A stretch of 29,781 nt of DNA, taken from Lentisphaeria bacterium. Lineage in GTDB: Bacteria > Verrucomicrobiota > Lentisphaeria > Oligosphaerales > Oligosphaeraceae. The position numbers were made by a program, and so were the translations under genes. The stretch covers positions 1 through 29,781 of the forward strand of contig JAEEXV010000308.1 of NCBI GenBank assembly GCA_016287975.1. The letters are read 5' to 3'. Positions 22,660 to 29,781 of this stretch are shown in pieces; position 1 is the stretch's first letter; each line of letters starts with the position of its first letter. The notes under the pieces were generated by a model. It saw only the letters and a list, made by a program, of their open reading frames with translations, did no database searches and was not told where the DNA came from.

Positions 22660-25600
22660 TTTCCGGAATGCGGCGCGTCACGCCATCTGGTGCCTTGTGC
22701 CATGCGTCTGCCTGATGGCGGCAGACCTGCCAATGCCGTTGCCGGCGACTGGCCGCTACGACTTCAACGCACGCTATGCCACGCGCCGCGTGGCTGGGCG
22801 ATACGGCTGGATGAACGGCCTCGAATACAATGGCGGACTGACCATGATGCTGCAGAACGGTGAATTGGAGGAACTGGCCATTTTCGGCATCGACCCCGAC
22901 CCCGTGGCCGCGCCGCGGGGAGAACTCAAGCCAGAGGAGGTGCCTCTGCTGAAGCACCGCATGGAACTCTTCCGTGCAGGCCGCCTGCCAATGGTCGGAG
23001 GATTGTTCGACCGCGGCTTCAACAACCGCCCGTTCCCGACGGAGGCAGAACTGACGCTCCTGGCCAGTTATCCGAACTTCCTGGGCTTCCGCGCCTTCAA
23101 CGAATGGGGCACGAATGTCGACCGCTTCTTGCAGATCCGATTTCATCCAAATGAAATCCACGAGGAAGCCACCAGGCGGCGCGTGCCGATTTTCAAGGAC
23201 TTCTTCCCCCCCGAGATGAAAGAGCCGACAACCCGTGAAGAGTTCACCGAGGTCTCGCGCTTCGCCTGGAACAAGATGAATGCACCATTCCACGGGCAGG
23301 TCTACGCGCTGGACGCATCCCATTGCTGGTCCATCAGCTGGCCTGGCGGCTGGGGGCCCCTGCGCTCCATCATCACCGAAATCCGAACCCCATACCGCAA
23401 CAACCAGATCTTCCACGCCCTGACCCGGGGCGCCGCCAGGATGTGGGGAGTCCCCTACGGCTTTCTCCTGGCCTACGACTGGCGGGCGCGCATCGGCCAC
23501 CCCGTGGCAACGCATCTGCAGCAAAAGCCCTCCGATTCCTGGCGGCGACAGCAAGGGGTGCCGAAAATCACTCCGTCCCTCTATCGGAGACTTTGGTATT
23601 ATGCGGCACTCTCCAATGCAGCCGTGCTGCTGGACGAACTCGACCAGCAGCGTTATTCCGACTTGGCGGACGCACGGCAATACCGCCTGAGCTGGTATGG
23701 GGAACTGTGCCGCGAAGTGCACGAGTTCCAGCGCGTGAACCCAGACCTGGGCGTCAACTACAACCCCGTCGGATTGCTGCTGAGCTGGCATAACGGATGG
23801 GGATACAAGGGGGACAAGGCCTTCTACCGCTATCCATACAATGCTGGCGAACACCAGACCCGAGAGTTCATCAACCGCCTCCTCTTCCGTTTCAGCGAGG
23901 AACTCCAGCCCCATGACGAATTCAGCCCCACCCCCTTTGGCGACCTCTTCGACATCCTGCGCCTCGACACCCCGAAAGGCCCCCTCCCGCTGGAACTCCT
24001 GCAAAACTATCGCGTGCTTTTCCTGCTCGGAGAGCATCCCCTGGACGCGGAGGCCGTGGCACGCCTTCAGGAATATGTGCGGGGCGGCGGATGCCTCGTC
24101 GTCAACTCCGAACAGGCCCGCGGCAGGCTGGCGGATGACTTCCTGGGCGCAACGCTCGCCAGCGAGCCATTTCAGGCCTCCTCCATGACCGCGCCCGATG
24201 GCAAGGAACTCCCGTCGAAGCCATTCCTCGCCACGGAACTCCTGCCCAAAGGCGCGCAGCCACTCTACCATGCAGGCGGCAAATGCGTCGGCGCCGTGCA
24301 CTCCTTTGGCAAGGGTCGCGTCATCACCATCGGCGCGCATTGGATGCTGGAAGAACGCCAGGAAGAGGGCCCGACTGGCCTGCGGCGCTTCCTGCTGCCA
24401 GTCGCCAGTGATCTGCTCAGCCGTATGCTGCCAGCCCTGACGCCATTCACCTTCAAGGGGGAGCGTCTGCCCGAACAACTGGCCTGGCAGGTCAACCGAA
24501 AGCCCAATGGCTGGGTGCTGGCACTCTTCAACAACGGCGGCCTGACCCCCGCCATCCGACTCCGCCGAGGCTATGCAGGACCAGATGTCATCGACCCCTG
24601 CAAGGCCTTGGACATTCGCGTCTGCGTCCCAAAGCAACTCGGATTCGCGGTTGAACTCATCTCTGGACGGGAATGCGTTTTCTCCCGAGACGCCAAGAGG
24701 CGCTTCCTGGAGTGCCGCCTGGAACCAGGAGAACTGGCCGTATTCGAGTTTTCCGAACGCCCAATCCCGGAGCGCGAAGTCGTCCGCCCAGTCAATCTGG
24801 CGCTGAAATGCCTGGTCAAAGCCACCAGCGAACACGCAAAATACCCTGCATCCAAGGCAGTGGACGGCGACACGGCCTTCCACTCCGCCTGGTGGAGCGA
24901 AGGCAGCGCCCCCCAGAGCATAACCGTGGATTTGAAGAAGGCCGAGGAAATCCGCGCCATCCGCGTGGTGCCGGCCTGGAGCGAGGACAATCGTCTGTTC
25001 CCACGCATCACCCAGTTCACTGCGGAGGCCAGCGAGGACGGCGAACAGTGGCACACGGTCGTGGATGAAAGCCGAAACATCATGCCCGATACCAGGCATG
25101 GCGTGCTACGCGGCTTTGCCCCGCGGAAGGCCAGGTTCGTGCGTGTAAACGTCCTCTTCAACTCCAGCCGACAAGGCGGACAGATTGTCGAACTGGAGGT
25201 TTTCGGTCCACGCACGCGGCGCACCTCCATCCCGTGGCGTCGGGACCGTCAAATGGCGAGTTTCCCGCCCGATGTGCTCAAATTGCGCAACTGGAAGCCC
25301 CTGACGCTGCTGGAACCGATACAGCAGACGCAGGATGAGCGCCCAGTCACGCGCAACCGCGAATGCCTGACTGGCGGCAAAATGTCCATCCGCGGACGCA
25401 TCATCGGCTCTGGGCTGGGCTGTCATGCCAGATCCGAAATCGTCTATCGGCTGAATCCCGACGAGGGCTGGAAGGCGTTCTCGGCACGCGTCGGCATCGA
25501 CGACTGCGTGGGCGGGACGGACGGCAGCGTCATCTTCCGCATCTACACCGATGGGCGCCTGGCGGCGGACAGCGGCCTGGTCACCCCCACCGACCCTCTC

Positions 25601-25717
25601 ATCTACATCTGGGCGGATCTCCGCGGGGTCACCGAACTGCGGCTCGTCGTGGATGACTGCGGTGACGGCATCCGCGGCGATGTCGCGGACTGGGGGGACC
25701 CGCTGCTGCGCAAGTAG
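22646..25717 (+). CDS. Large secreted glycosidase-like protein with F5/8C and NPCBM domains
   Basis: 1023 residues from the ATG at 22646 (an in-frame ATG at 22625 would add seven). It begins with a probable signal peptide (hydrophobic [14 protein letters not shown] at about 12-26). A TIM-barrel-like region follows (about 40-420); [12 protein letters not shown] near residue 152 holds a possible catalytic glutamate. A GATase-like segment comes next (about 440-520: [20 protein letters not shown]). Near 718-858 is an F5/8 type C (discoidin-like) module, and at about 908-1022 an NPCBM-like carbohydrate-binding module ([16 protein letters not shown]). The glycosidase family is not recognised. The start overlaps the pseudopilin gene by 14 bases and has little RBS, so translation is probably coupled. 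Likely acts on a polysaccharide or glycoprotein glycan. Confidence 0.78.
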   Translation: MDSVDFRNAARHAIWCLVPCVCLMAADLPMPLPATGRYDFNARYATRRVAGRYGWMNGLEYNGGLTMMLQNGELEELAIFGIDPDPVAAPRGELKPEEVPLLKHRMELFRAGRLPMVGGLFDRGFNNRPFPTEAELTLLASYPNFLGFRAFNEWGTNVDRFLQIRFHPNEIHEEATRRRVPIFKDFFPPEMKEPTTREEFTEVSRFAWNKMNAPFHGQVYALDASHCWSISWPGGWGPLRSIITEIRTPYRNNQIFHALTRGAARMWGVPYGFLLAYDWRARIGHPVATHLQQKPSDSWRRQQGVPKITPSLYRRLWYYAALSNAAVLLDELDQQRYSDLADARQYRLSWYGELCREVHEFQRVNPDLGVNYNPVGLLLSWHNGWGYKGDKAFYRYPYNAGEHQTREFINRLLFRFSEELQPHDEFSPTPFGDLFDILRLDTPKGPLPLELLQNYRVLFLLGEHPLDAEAVARLQEYVRGGGCLVVNSEQARGRLADDFLGATLASEPFQASSMTAPDGKELPSKPFLATELLPKGAQPLYHAGGKCVGAVHSFGKGRVITIGAHWMLEERQEEGPTGLRRFLLPVASDLLSRMLPALTPFTFKGERLPEQLAWQVNRKPNGWVLALFNNGGLTPAIRLRRGYAGPDVIDPCKALDIRVCVPKQLGFAVELISGRECVFSRDAKRRFLECRLEPGELAVFEFSERPIPEREVVRPVNLALKCLVKATSEHAKYPASKAVDGDTAFHSAWWSEGSAPQSITVDLKKAEEIRAIRVVPAWSEDNRLFPRITQFTAEASEDGEQWHTVVDESRNIMPDTRHGVLRGFAPRKARFVRVNVLFNSSRQGGQIVELEVFGPRTRRTSIPWRRDRQMASFPPDVLKLRNWKPLTLLEPIQQTQDERPVTRNRECLTGGKMSIRGRIIGSGLGCHARSEIVYRLNPDEGWKAFSARVGIDDCVGGTDGSVIFRIYTDGRLAADSGLVTPTDPLIYIWADLRGVTELRLVVDDCGDGIRGDVADWGDPLLRK

Positions 25718-25718
25718 C

Positions 25719-25742
25719 TTCCCCGCCGCACGGCATGGGGAA
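25719..25742. terminator. Hairpin at the end of the locus B operon
   Basis: TTCCCC (25719-25724) pairs with GGGGAA (25737-25742), and GCC (25725-25727) with GGC (25732-25734), with a two-base bulge. It starts one base after the stop at 25717 and lies between two converging genes. There is no clear U-tract, so it would be a non-canonical terminator. Confidence 0.4.
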
Positions 25743-25805
25743 ACGCCGTGGCGACGCGCAACCGTGCCGCCGATTCTGAAATTTGGCCCCAACCCCAACA
25801 GCCTC

Positions 25806-27080
25806 CTACACCCCCAGGCATCCGAGGGGGACGACCAGGACGCCGTCCTTGCGCCGATAGGCGTATTTCCCCTCGGCCACCAGCACCATCTGGAAGGAAG
25901 GCGCGCGCATCTTCTGCAAGTCCAGTTTCGCGACCAGTTTCCGCAGATTCGCCGCGCCCTCCTCGATCAGCCGCTCGCCCCCCAGTTTCACCTCAATCAG
26001 CCCGTAGGTGCCGTTGCGGCGATGAAGCACCGCGTCGCATTCCAGTCCAGATGAGTCACGGTAGTGGTAGAGGCTGCCGTCCAGCGCCTCGGCGAAGACG
26101 CGCAGATCACGGACTGAGAGCGCCTCGAAGAAGAAGCCAAAACTCCGCAGGTCGTCCAGGAGGTCGGCGGGACCGACGCCCAGCGCCGCCACGGCAATGG
26201 ATGGATCGGTGAAAAACCGCGTCTCCGCCGTGCGGATGGCGACCCGTGCGCGCAGATCCGGCATCCACGTCTCCAGATCCTCGATGACAAAGATCTTCCG
26301 CAGCGCCTCCAGATAGGAATGCACGGTGTCGGCGCTGAACCCCGTGGACCGTCCCGCGCCCAGATCCGCGCAAATCGACTGCTGGCTTGCCTGTGTCCCT
26401 TGCAGCCGCGCGTAGGAGCGCAGGAAACGCCGCACCCGCTCAGGCGAACGCATCACTCCGTCCACCCTGGAGGCATCCTGGCGGATGACGGCGTCGTGAT
26501 AGTCGAGCGCCTGTTCCAGGGCGGCGTCCCCCTTGAGCGGGATGGCCTGCGGCCAGCCGCCACGGCATACCAGCCATGCCACCCGCTCCAGATCCAGCGG
26601 ATTCTCCCCATCTACTTCCTCCTCTCCCGCAAAGAGCCGCCGCAACGAGACCGCGCCAGACGAATCGCCGGATTCCAGCAACGACATCGGACGCATCCGC
26701 ACCCACGCAAAACGCCCCGTCCCCGTATGGCGCACATCCTTCAGCGACGGCGGCACCGCCGAGCCTGTCAGAATAAACTGCCCTGGCTGCCGACGCTGGT
26801 CTACCTCGAAGCGCACCGCGTCCCACAACTGGGGAATCAACTGCCATTCGTCCAGCAGCCGCGGCGCCCCTCCCTGCAACAGCCGCATCGGCTGCAACTC
26901 CGCCATCGCCCTGCTCTGAGCCAGGGTGTCTGGATTGGACAACGACAGCACGCTCGCGGCGTGCTGCTCCGCCGTCGTCGTCTTTCCGCACCACTTCGCC
27001 CCCTCGATCAGCACGGCGCCCTTCCCCGACAATTTCCGCTCCAGCACGGAATCCACCACTCGAGGCATATAGTTCGGCAT
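25806..27080 (-). CDS. AAA-type ATPase with DUF4143 C-terminal domain
   Basis: 424 residues from the ATG at 27080. Walker A is GAKWCGKT (27-34) and Walker B RLLDEWQ (74-80), with a sensor-like FILTGSA. The C-terminal domain, assigned to DUF4143, contains D349 (LECDAVL) and E363-x-K365 (GLIEVK), a PD-(D/E)xK nuclease-like pattern. The biological role of the family is not known; it is widespread and often in single-gene form, as here. Starts at 27086 and 27110 are also in frame. The one at 27080 has AAGGAG at nine bases and gives the opening MPNYMPRVVDSVLERKLSGK usual for the family. The frame continues upstream through the 23-bp repeats without a credible start. Confidence 0.88.
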   Translation of the reverse strand: MPNYMPRVVDSVLERKLSGKGAVLIEGAKWCGKTTTAEQHAASVLSLSNPDTLAQSRAMAELQPMRLLQGGAPRLLDEWQLIPQLWDAVRFEVDQRRQPGQFILTGSAVPPSLKDVRHTGTGRFAWVRMRPMSLLESGDSSGAVSLRRLFAGEEEVDGENPLDLERVAWLVCRGGWPQAIPLKGDAALEQALDYHDAVIRQDASRVDGVMRSPERVRRFLRSYARLQGTQASQQSICADLGAGRSTGFSADTVHSYLEALRKIFVIEDLETWMPDLRARVAIRTAETRFFTDPSIAVAALGVGPADLLDDLRSFGFFFEALSVRDLRVFAEALDGSLYHYRDSSGLECDAVLHRRNGTYGLIEVKLGGERLIEEGAANLRKLVAKLDLQKMRAPSFQMVLVAEGKYAYRRKDGVLVVPLGCLGV

Positions 27081-27157
27081 TCCCATCCTCTCCTTCTGTT
27101 TCAACGCCATCAGTTCACTCGCATAACATAGCCCATCATCCCAGTTTTTCCACCTCA

Positions 27158-27249
27158 ATTCGGCATTTTGATGGAGTTTTATTCGGCATTTTGATGGAGT
27201 TTCATTCGGTATTTTGATGGAATTCCATTCGGCATTTTGACGGATTCCG
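27158..27249. repeat. Four tandem copies of a 23-bp unit in a divergent intergenic region
   Basis: Copies start at 27158, 27181, 27204 and 27227, each exactly 23 bp. The core is ATTCGGCATTTTGATGGA. Copies 1 and 2 differ at one base; copies 3 and 4 diverge at position 7 and toward the right end. CATTTTGATG within each unit has CAT/ATG ends of partial two-fold symmetry. There are no spacers, so this is not a CRISPR array. It ends about 50-80 bases upstream of the possible starts of the AAA/DUF4143 gene and about 54 bases from the HD gene promoter. The unit is AT-rich compared with its surroundings. Confidence 0.95.
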
Positions 27250-27302
27250 CCATATATCCCGAGGCGGGTTCTACTCAGTTCCTTGATCGGCACGTCGGCC
27301 TG

Positions 27303-27331
27303 TTGGCAATTCTGCTTTTCCGCGCTACAGT
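27303..27331 (+). promoter_or_regulatory. Candidate sigma-70-type promoter of the HD gene
   Basis: TTGGCA (27303-27308), 17-bp spacer, TACAGT (27326-27331). Transcription would start near 27338, leaving a leader of about 55 bases before the ATG at 27394. Confidence 0.5.
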
Positions 27332-27393
27332 ATTTGCGGGTTCGGGGAGGCGCTCCTGCCGCCTTCCTGCATCGTCCACCAGCGCATATTCCG

Positions 27394-28632
27394 ATGAAAT
27401 CCATCTGCATTCCATGTTCGGGGCCAGTCGCGACAGGCGACTACCTGTCAGTCATCGACCACCCGCTCTTCCAGCGGCTGCGCCATTGCCGCCAACTGGG
27501 CCTGAACGACCTGGTCTTCCCTGGCGCGCAGCACACGCGCTTCGAGCATGCGCTCGGCGTGCTGGCGCGCATCCGCGCGGCGGCGGCGGCGCAGCGCTTC
27601 ACGCCCGCCGAGCAGCGTCTCCTGGAACTCTTCGCGCTGCTGCACGACATCGGGCACGGCCCCTTTTCGCACCAGGTCGAGCCAGTCCTCGCGGGCGACC
27701 ACCACCAGCGCGGCCTCCTCTGCCTGAGCGAGATGGCCGACGCCATCCGCGCCTGCGGCGCGGAACCCGCCGACCTCCAGGCGATGCTAAACGACGGGCA
27801 TCCGCTCGCAGCCTGGGTCTCCGACCGCAACCTCGGCGCCGACAAACTCGACTACCTCCAGCGCGACGCCTTCCATATCGGCTTCACCGGCCTCCCCGAC
27901 CTCGACATCATCCAGCGCCACACTATGCGCACCCCCGAAGGCGGCCTCGCCCTCCACGAGAAGTTCATCGAGGAGGGCAAGCGCCTCCAGAAGTTCTACT
28001 CCTATCTCCACCAGCACGGCTACCTCAACAAGACCGCCCTCATCGCCCAGCGCATCCTCCAGCGCGCCCTCCAGGAGGAAATCCTCGCCGGCATGACCGA
28101 CGCCGAACAGGACGCCGTCTGGCGCATGACCGACTTCCAGCTCCTCGACCGCCTCGCGCACGCGCAGTCCCCCCTGGCGCGGACGCTGGTGCAGCGCCTC
28201 ATCGCGCGCGATCTGCCGCGCACCTGCCTCTGCATCAAGCCGACCGGATACGCGTATGTCGAGAACGCCGTCGGCAAGTCCATCGCCGTCCTCGAATGGC
28301 CGCGCGCGCGCCTCGCGCACTTCTCCCAGCACGCCCTCAACCTCGGGTTCCTGCGCTCCTTCGAGGACGCCCTCGCGCGCGCCGCCGGCCTCCAGCCCGG
28401 CGACCTCGTCCTCGCCGCCATGCCCTATTTCACCAAACTCCTCCCGAAGGATCTGCGCATCTTCAACGGCGGTGAACGCGACTACTGGCTCTTCGACCAG
28501 GATAAGGACCACCGCGCCTCCCTCGAAAGCGACTATCTGCGCACCTTCGCACTCCGCATCGCCGTCCCCGCCGACGTCCGCGAACGCCTCGCCGACGATC
28601 CCGCACCCCTCCTCGCCGCAATCGACGGATGA
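27394..28632 (+). CDS. HD-domain phosphohydrolase (dGTPase/SAMHD1-like)
   Basis: 412 residues, cytoplasmic. The HD metal-binding signature is clear: HTRFEH (47-52), then HDIGHGPFSH (84-93) and the later SDRNLGADKLDYLQRD segment. The opening VIDHPLFQRLRHCRQLG is typical of YwfO/SAMHD1-type dNTP hydrolases. Family members hydrolyse dNTPs or other nucleotides; activity on a particular nucleotide cannot be read here. The ATG at 27394 was chosen because the frame further upstream runs through the promoter region; the RBS is poor. It diverges from the AAA/DUF4143 gene across the repeat array. Confidence 0.87.
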   Translation: MKSICIPCSGPVATGDYLSVIDHPLFQRLRHCRQLGLNDLVFPGAQHTRFEHALGVLARIRAAAAAQRFTPAEQRLLELFALLHDIGHGPFSHQVEPVLAGDHHQRGLLCLSEMADAIRACGAEPADLQAMLNDGHPLAAWVSDRNLGADKLDYLQRDAFHIGFTGLPDLDIIQRHTMRTPEGGLALHEKFIEEGKRLQKFYSYLHQHGYLNKTALIAQRILQRALQEEILAGMTDAEQDAVWRMTDFQLLDRLAHAQSPLARTLVQRLIARDLPRTCLCIKPTGYAYVENAVGKSIAVLEWPRARLAHFSQHALNLGFLRSFEDALARAAGLQPGDLVLAAMPYFTKLLPKDLRIFNGGERDYWLFDQDKDHRASLESDYLRTFALRIAVPADVRERLADDPAPLLAAIDG

Positions 28633-28664
28633 AAGGCTCGCATTCCGGCGGATTTGCTCCAATT

Positions 28665-28705
28665 TAGGGCGTATTTTTCACGTTGAAGTTGAAAATTCCG
28701 CCCTA
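28665..28705 (+). terminator. Two-part inverted repeat downstream of the HD gene
   Basis: TAGGGCG (28665-28671) pairs with CGCCCTA (28699-28705). Inside it TTTTCA (28675-28680) pairs with TGAAAA (28690-28695) around a nine-base loop. No U-tract follows. It could end HD transcription or be a structured RNA or operator. The rest of 28633-28909 contains only a doubtful 28-codon GTG-started frame (28714-28800) and the promoter below. Confidence 0.35.
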
Positions 28706-28814
28706 TAGACGCCGTGCAGGCGGTCAACTTCCGGGATTGGCGGCCGCTCGACCCGCCGACCGAAGACGACGACCCGCGCCCGTCACCGCCCGCCGGATGA
28801 ACCACCGCCCGCGC

Positions 28815-28842
28815 TTACAGATGCAGGCGGGGATATTATAGT
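28815..28842 (+). promoter_or_regulatory. Candidate promoter of the monooxygenase-oxidoreductase pair
   Basis: TTACAG (28815-28820), 16-bp spacer, TATAGT (28837-28842) in a locally AT-rich spot. Transcription would start around 28849, about 60 bases before the ATG at 28910. Confidence 0.45.
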
Positions 28843-28909
28843 ATCAGTTGCCGGCATCTTTCGGTCGGCACAGAACTTGCCCAGAACTCTCCCCCAAGCC
28901 ATCACCATC

Positions 28910-29212
28910 ATGATCTACGTAGTCGCGAAAGCCGAAGTCCGTCCCGAATGCCTGGATGCGTATCTGGAGATCCTCAAGGAGTTCGTGCCCCAGGTGCTGG
29001 GCGAGGAGGGATGCATCCGCTATGAACCGTGCGTCGCGTGGAGCGCCGACGGGACGCGCAAGCCTTTCGTCACGATGATGGAGACATGGGCGAACAAGGC
29101 CTGCCTCGACAAGCATCTGTCCACGCCGCAAATGCAGGAGTTCCGCGCGAAGATCGCCGGCATGCGCGTCGGCGCCTCCGATCTGCAGATTCTCGAACCC
29201 GCCCTCCACTAA
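28910..29212 (+). CDS. Antibiotic biosynthesis monooxygenase (ABM/YgiN-like) domain protein
   Basis: 100 residues, the usual size of single-domain ABM proteins (dimeric ferredoxin-like fold). It starts MIYVVAKAEVRPECLDAYLE, with EEGCIRYEPC and TMMETWANKACLDKHLSTPQ, all typical. Members act as small cofactor-free oxygenases, quinone-metabolising enzymes or simple binding proteins; here the role is unknown. The ATG at 28910 puts the first beta strand at the N-terminus. It precedes a Gfo/Idh oxidoreductase by 19 bases, so the two are likely one operon in sugar or inositol metabolism. Confidence 0.82.
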   Translation: MIYVVAKAEVRPECLDAYLEILKEFVPQVLGEEGCIRYEPCVAWSADGTRKPFVTMMETWANKACLDKHLSTPQMQEFRAKIAGMRVGASDLQILEPALH

Positions 29213-29231
29213 TCCCCCAGGCCAACTTCCC

Positions 29232-29781
29232 ATGAAAAATGGAAAACTCGTGGCGGCGCAGGTCGGCTGCGGCGCCTTCGCCAAGTCCCAGCATCTGCCG
29301 AACCTCAAGGAGCGCACGGACGTCGAGATCCGTTATTGCTGCGACATCAGCGCCGCCGCCGCCCAAAACGCCGCCGCGCGCTTCGGCGTGCCGCACGCCG
29401 TCACCGACTTCCAGGAGGCGCTCGCCGATCCGGAAGTCGACTTCGTAATGGTCGCCACCAGCCACGATATGCATCTGCCGATCGTGCGCGCGGCCGCCGC
29501 GAAGGGCAAGCACATCTTCTGCGAGAAGCCGATGGCGATGGAGCTGCCCGAGAGCTGGGAGATCATCCGCGCCGTGCGGCAGGCAGGCGTCAAACTGTGT
29601 GTCGACCTCAACCGGCGCATGGCGCCCTCCATGCATGCCCTCAAGGCGCGCGTCCAGGCGCAGATCGCCGCGCCGAAGCACCAGCCGTGGCGCTACGTCG
29701 AGACGACGCGCGAGGCGCTGCCCGAGGAGCAGGCCACGCATTTCCTGATCCGCATCCAGGACGAGGGCTCCAGTTACCGCA
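29232..29781 (+). CDS. Gfo/Idh/MocA-family oxidoreductase, cut by the window end
   Basis: The first 183 codons are visible. The N-terminal NAD(P)-binding domain reads LVAAQVGCGAFAKSQHLPNL, then VDFVMVATSHDMHLPIVRAA and the EKP motif HIFCEKPMAMELPES with K99, followed by LCVDLNRRMAPSMHALK. The frame runs off the window. The second half, which determines substrate, is not seen. It follows the ABM-type gene by 19 bases. Confidence 0.88.
   Translation, partial: MKNGKLVAAQVGCGAFAKSQHLPNLKERTDVEIRYCCDISAAAAQNAAARFGVPHAVTDFQEALADPEVDFVMVATSHDMHLPIVRAAAAKGKHIFCEKPMAMELPESWEIIRAVRQAGVKLCVDLNRRMAPSMHALKARVQAQIAAPKHQPWRYVETTREALPEEQATHFLIRIQDEGSSYR

Noticed and set aside
22514..25099. 861-codon minus-strand open frame
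   Set aside because: Antisense to the secreted F5/8C-NPCBM protein and the pseudopilin gene; no motif, RBS or signal peptide, while the plus strand has recognisable domains.
27158..27249. CRISPR array
   Set aside because: Units abut without spacers and the period is 23 bp; no cas gene is present.
28714..28800. 28-codon GTG-started frame ending DDDPRPSPPAG
   Set aside because: No RBS and no recognised family; it overlaps the GC-rich intergenic region and could be chance or a decayed tail.

Overview
The window reads as GC-rich chromosomal DNA from a glycan-degrading member of the Planctomycetota-Verrucomicrobiota-Lentisphaerota group, most likely Lentisphaerota (Victivallales-like). That is inference. 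It rests on two prepilin-leader proteins with near-identical hydrophobic segments, one ending in an H-X9-DG motif. Each sits directly in front of a large secreted glycosidase-like gene, next to AraC regulators and Gfo/Idh oxidoreductases. No rRNA, tRNA, CRISPR array, transposase or integrase was seen.

Layout. 1-232: hairpin-rich non-coding DNA. 233-2375 (minus): a two-gene unit, an SPFH-SHOCT protein followed by a double zinc-ribbon membrane protein. 2431-2637: the in-frame remnant of a second copy of the gene at 9882-11660. 11660 to 2861 (minus): locus A. It holds a PHP-like protein of unknown function, an AraC regulator, an apparent AraC-dependent promoter, a pseudopilin-like protein, a 1201-residue secreted glycosidase-like protein and a GH78 alpha-L-rhamnosidase. 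A 77-bp direct repeat (2444-2520 and 9904-9980, 76/77 identical) brackets most of this locus. 11790-16402 (plus): a compact housekeeping run of 5-formyl-THF cyclo-ligase, RNase Y, an Lrp/AsnC regulator, a class I/II aminotransferase and TrmB, with overlaps or short gaps.

16494-25717 (plus): locus B. An AraC regulator is followed by a tightly packed operon encoding a SelA/DgaE-like PLP ammonia-lyase candidate, RidA, a DapA/NanA-family aldolase, an SDR dehydrogenase, a Gfo/Idh oxidoreductase, a pseudopilin-like protein and a large secreted protein with F5/8C and NPCBM carbohydrate-binding domains. The enzymes suggest import and breakdown of an amino-sugar acid or similar beta-hydroxy-amino compound released by the secreted protein. 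RidA would clear the imine made by the PLP lyase. This is inference from gene content.

25806-28632: a lone AAA/DUF4143-type ATPase (minus) and an HD-domain phosphohydrolase (plus) diverge from an intergenic region carrying four tandem copies of a 23-bp unit. 28910-29781 (plus): a small ABM-type monooxygenase followed by a second Gfo/Idh oxidoreductase cut by the window end.

The items most worth following up are the 23-bp array beside the AAA/DUF4143 gene, the PHP-like family with its decayed partial copy and 77-bp repeats, the 21-bp-spaced AraC half-sites at both glycan operons, and the PLP lyase-RidA-aldolase pathway of locus B.
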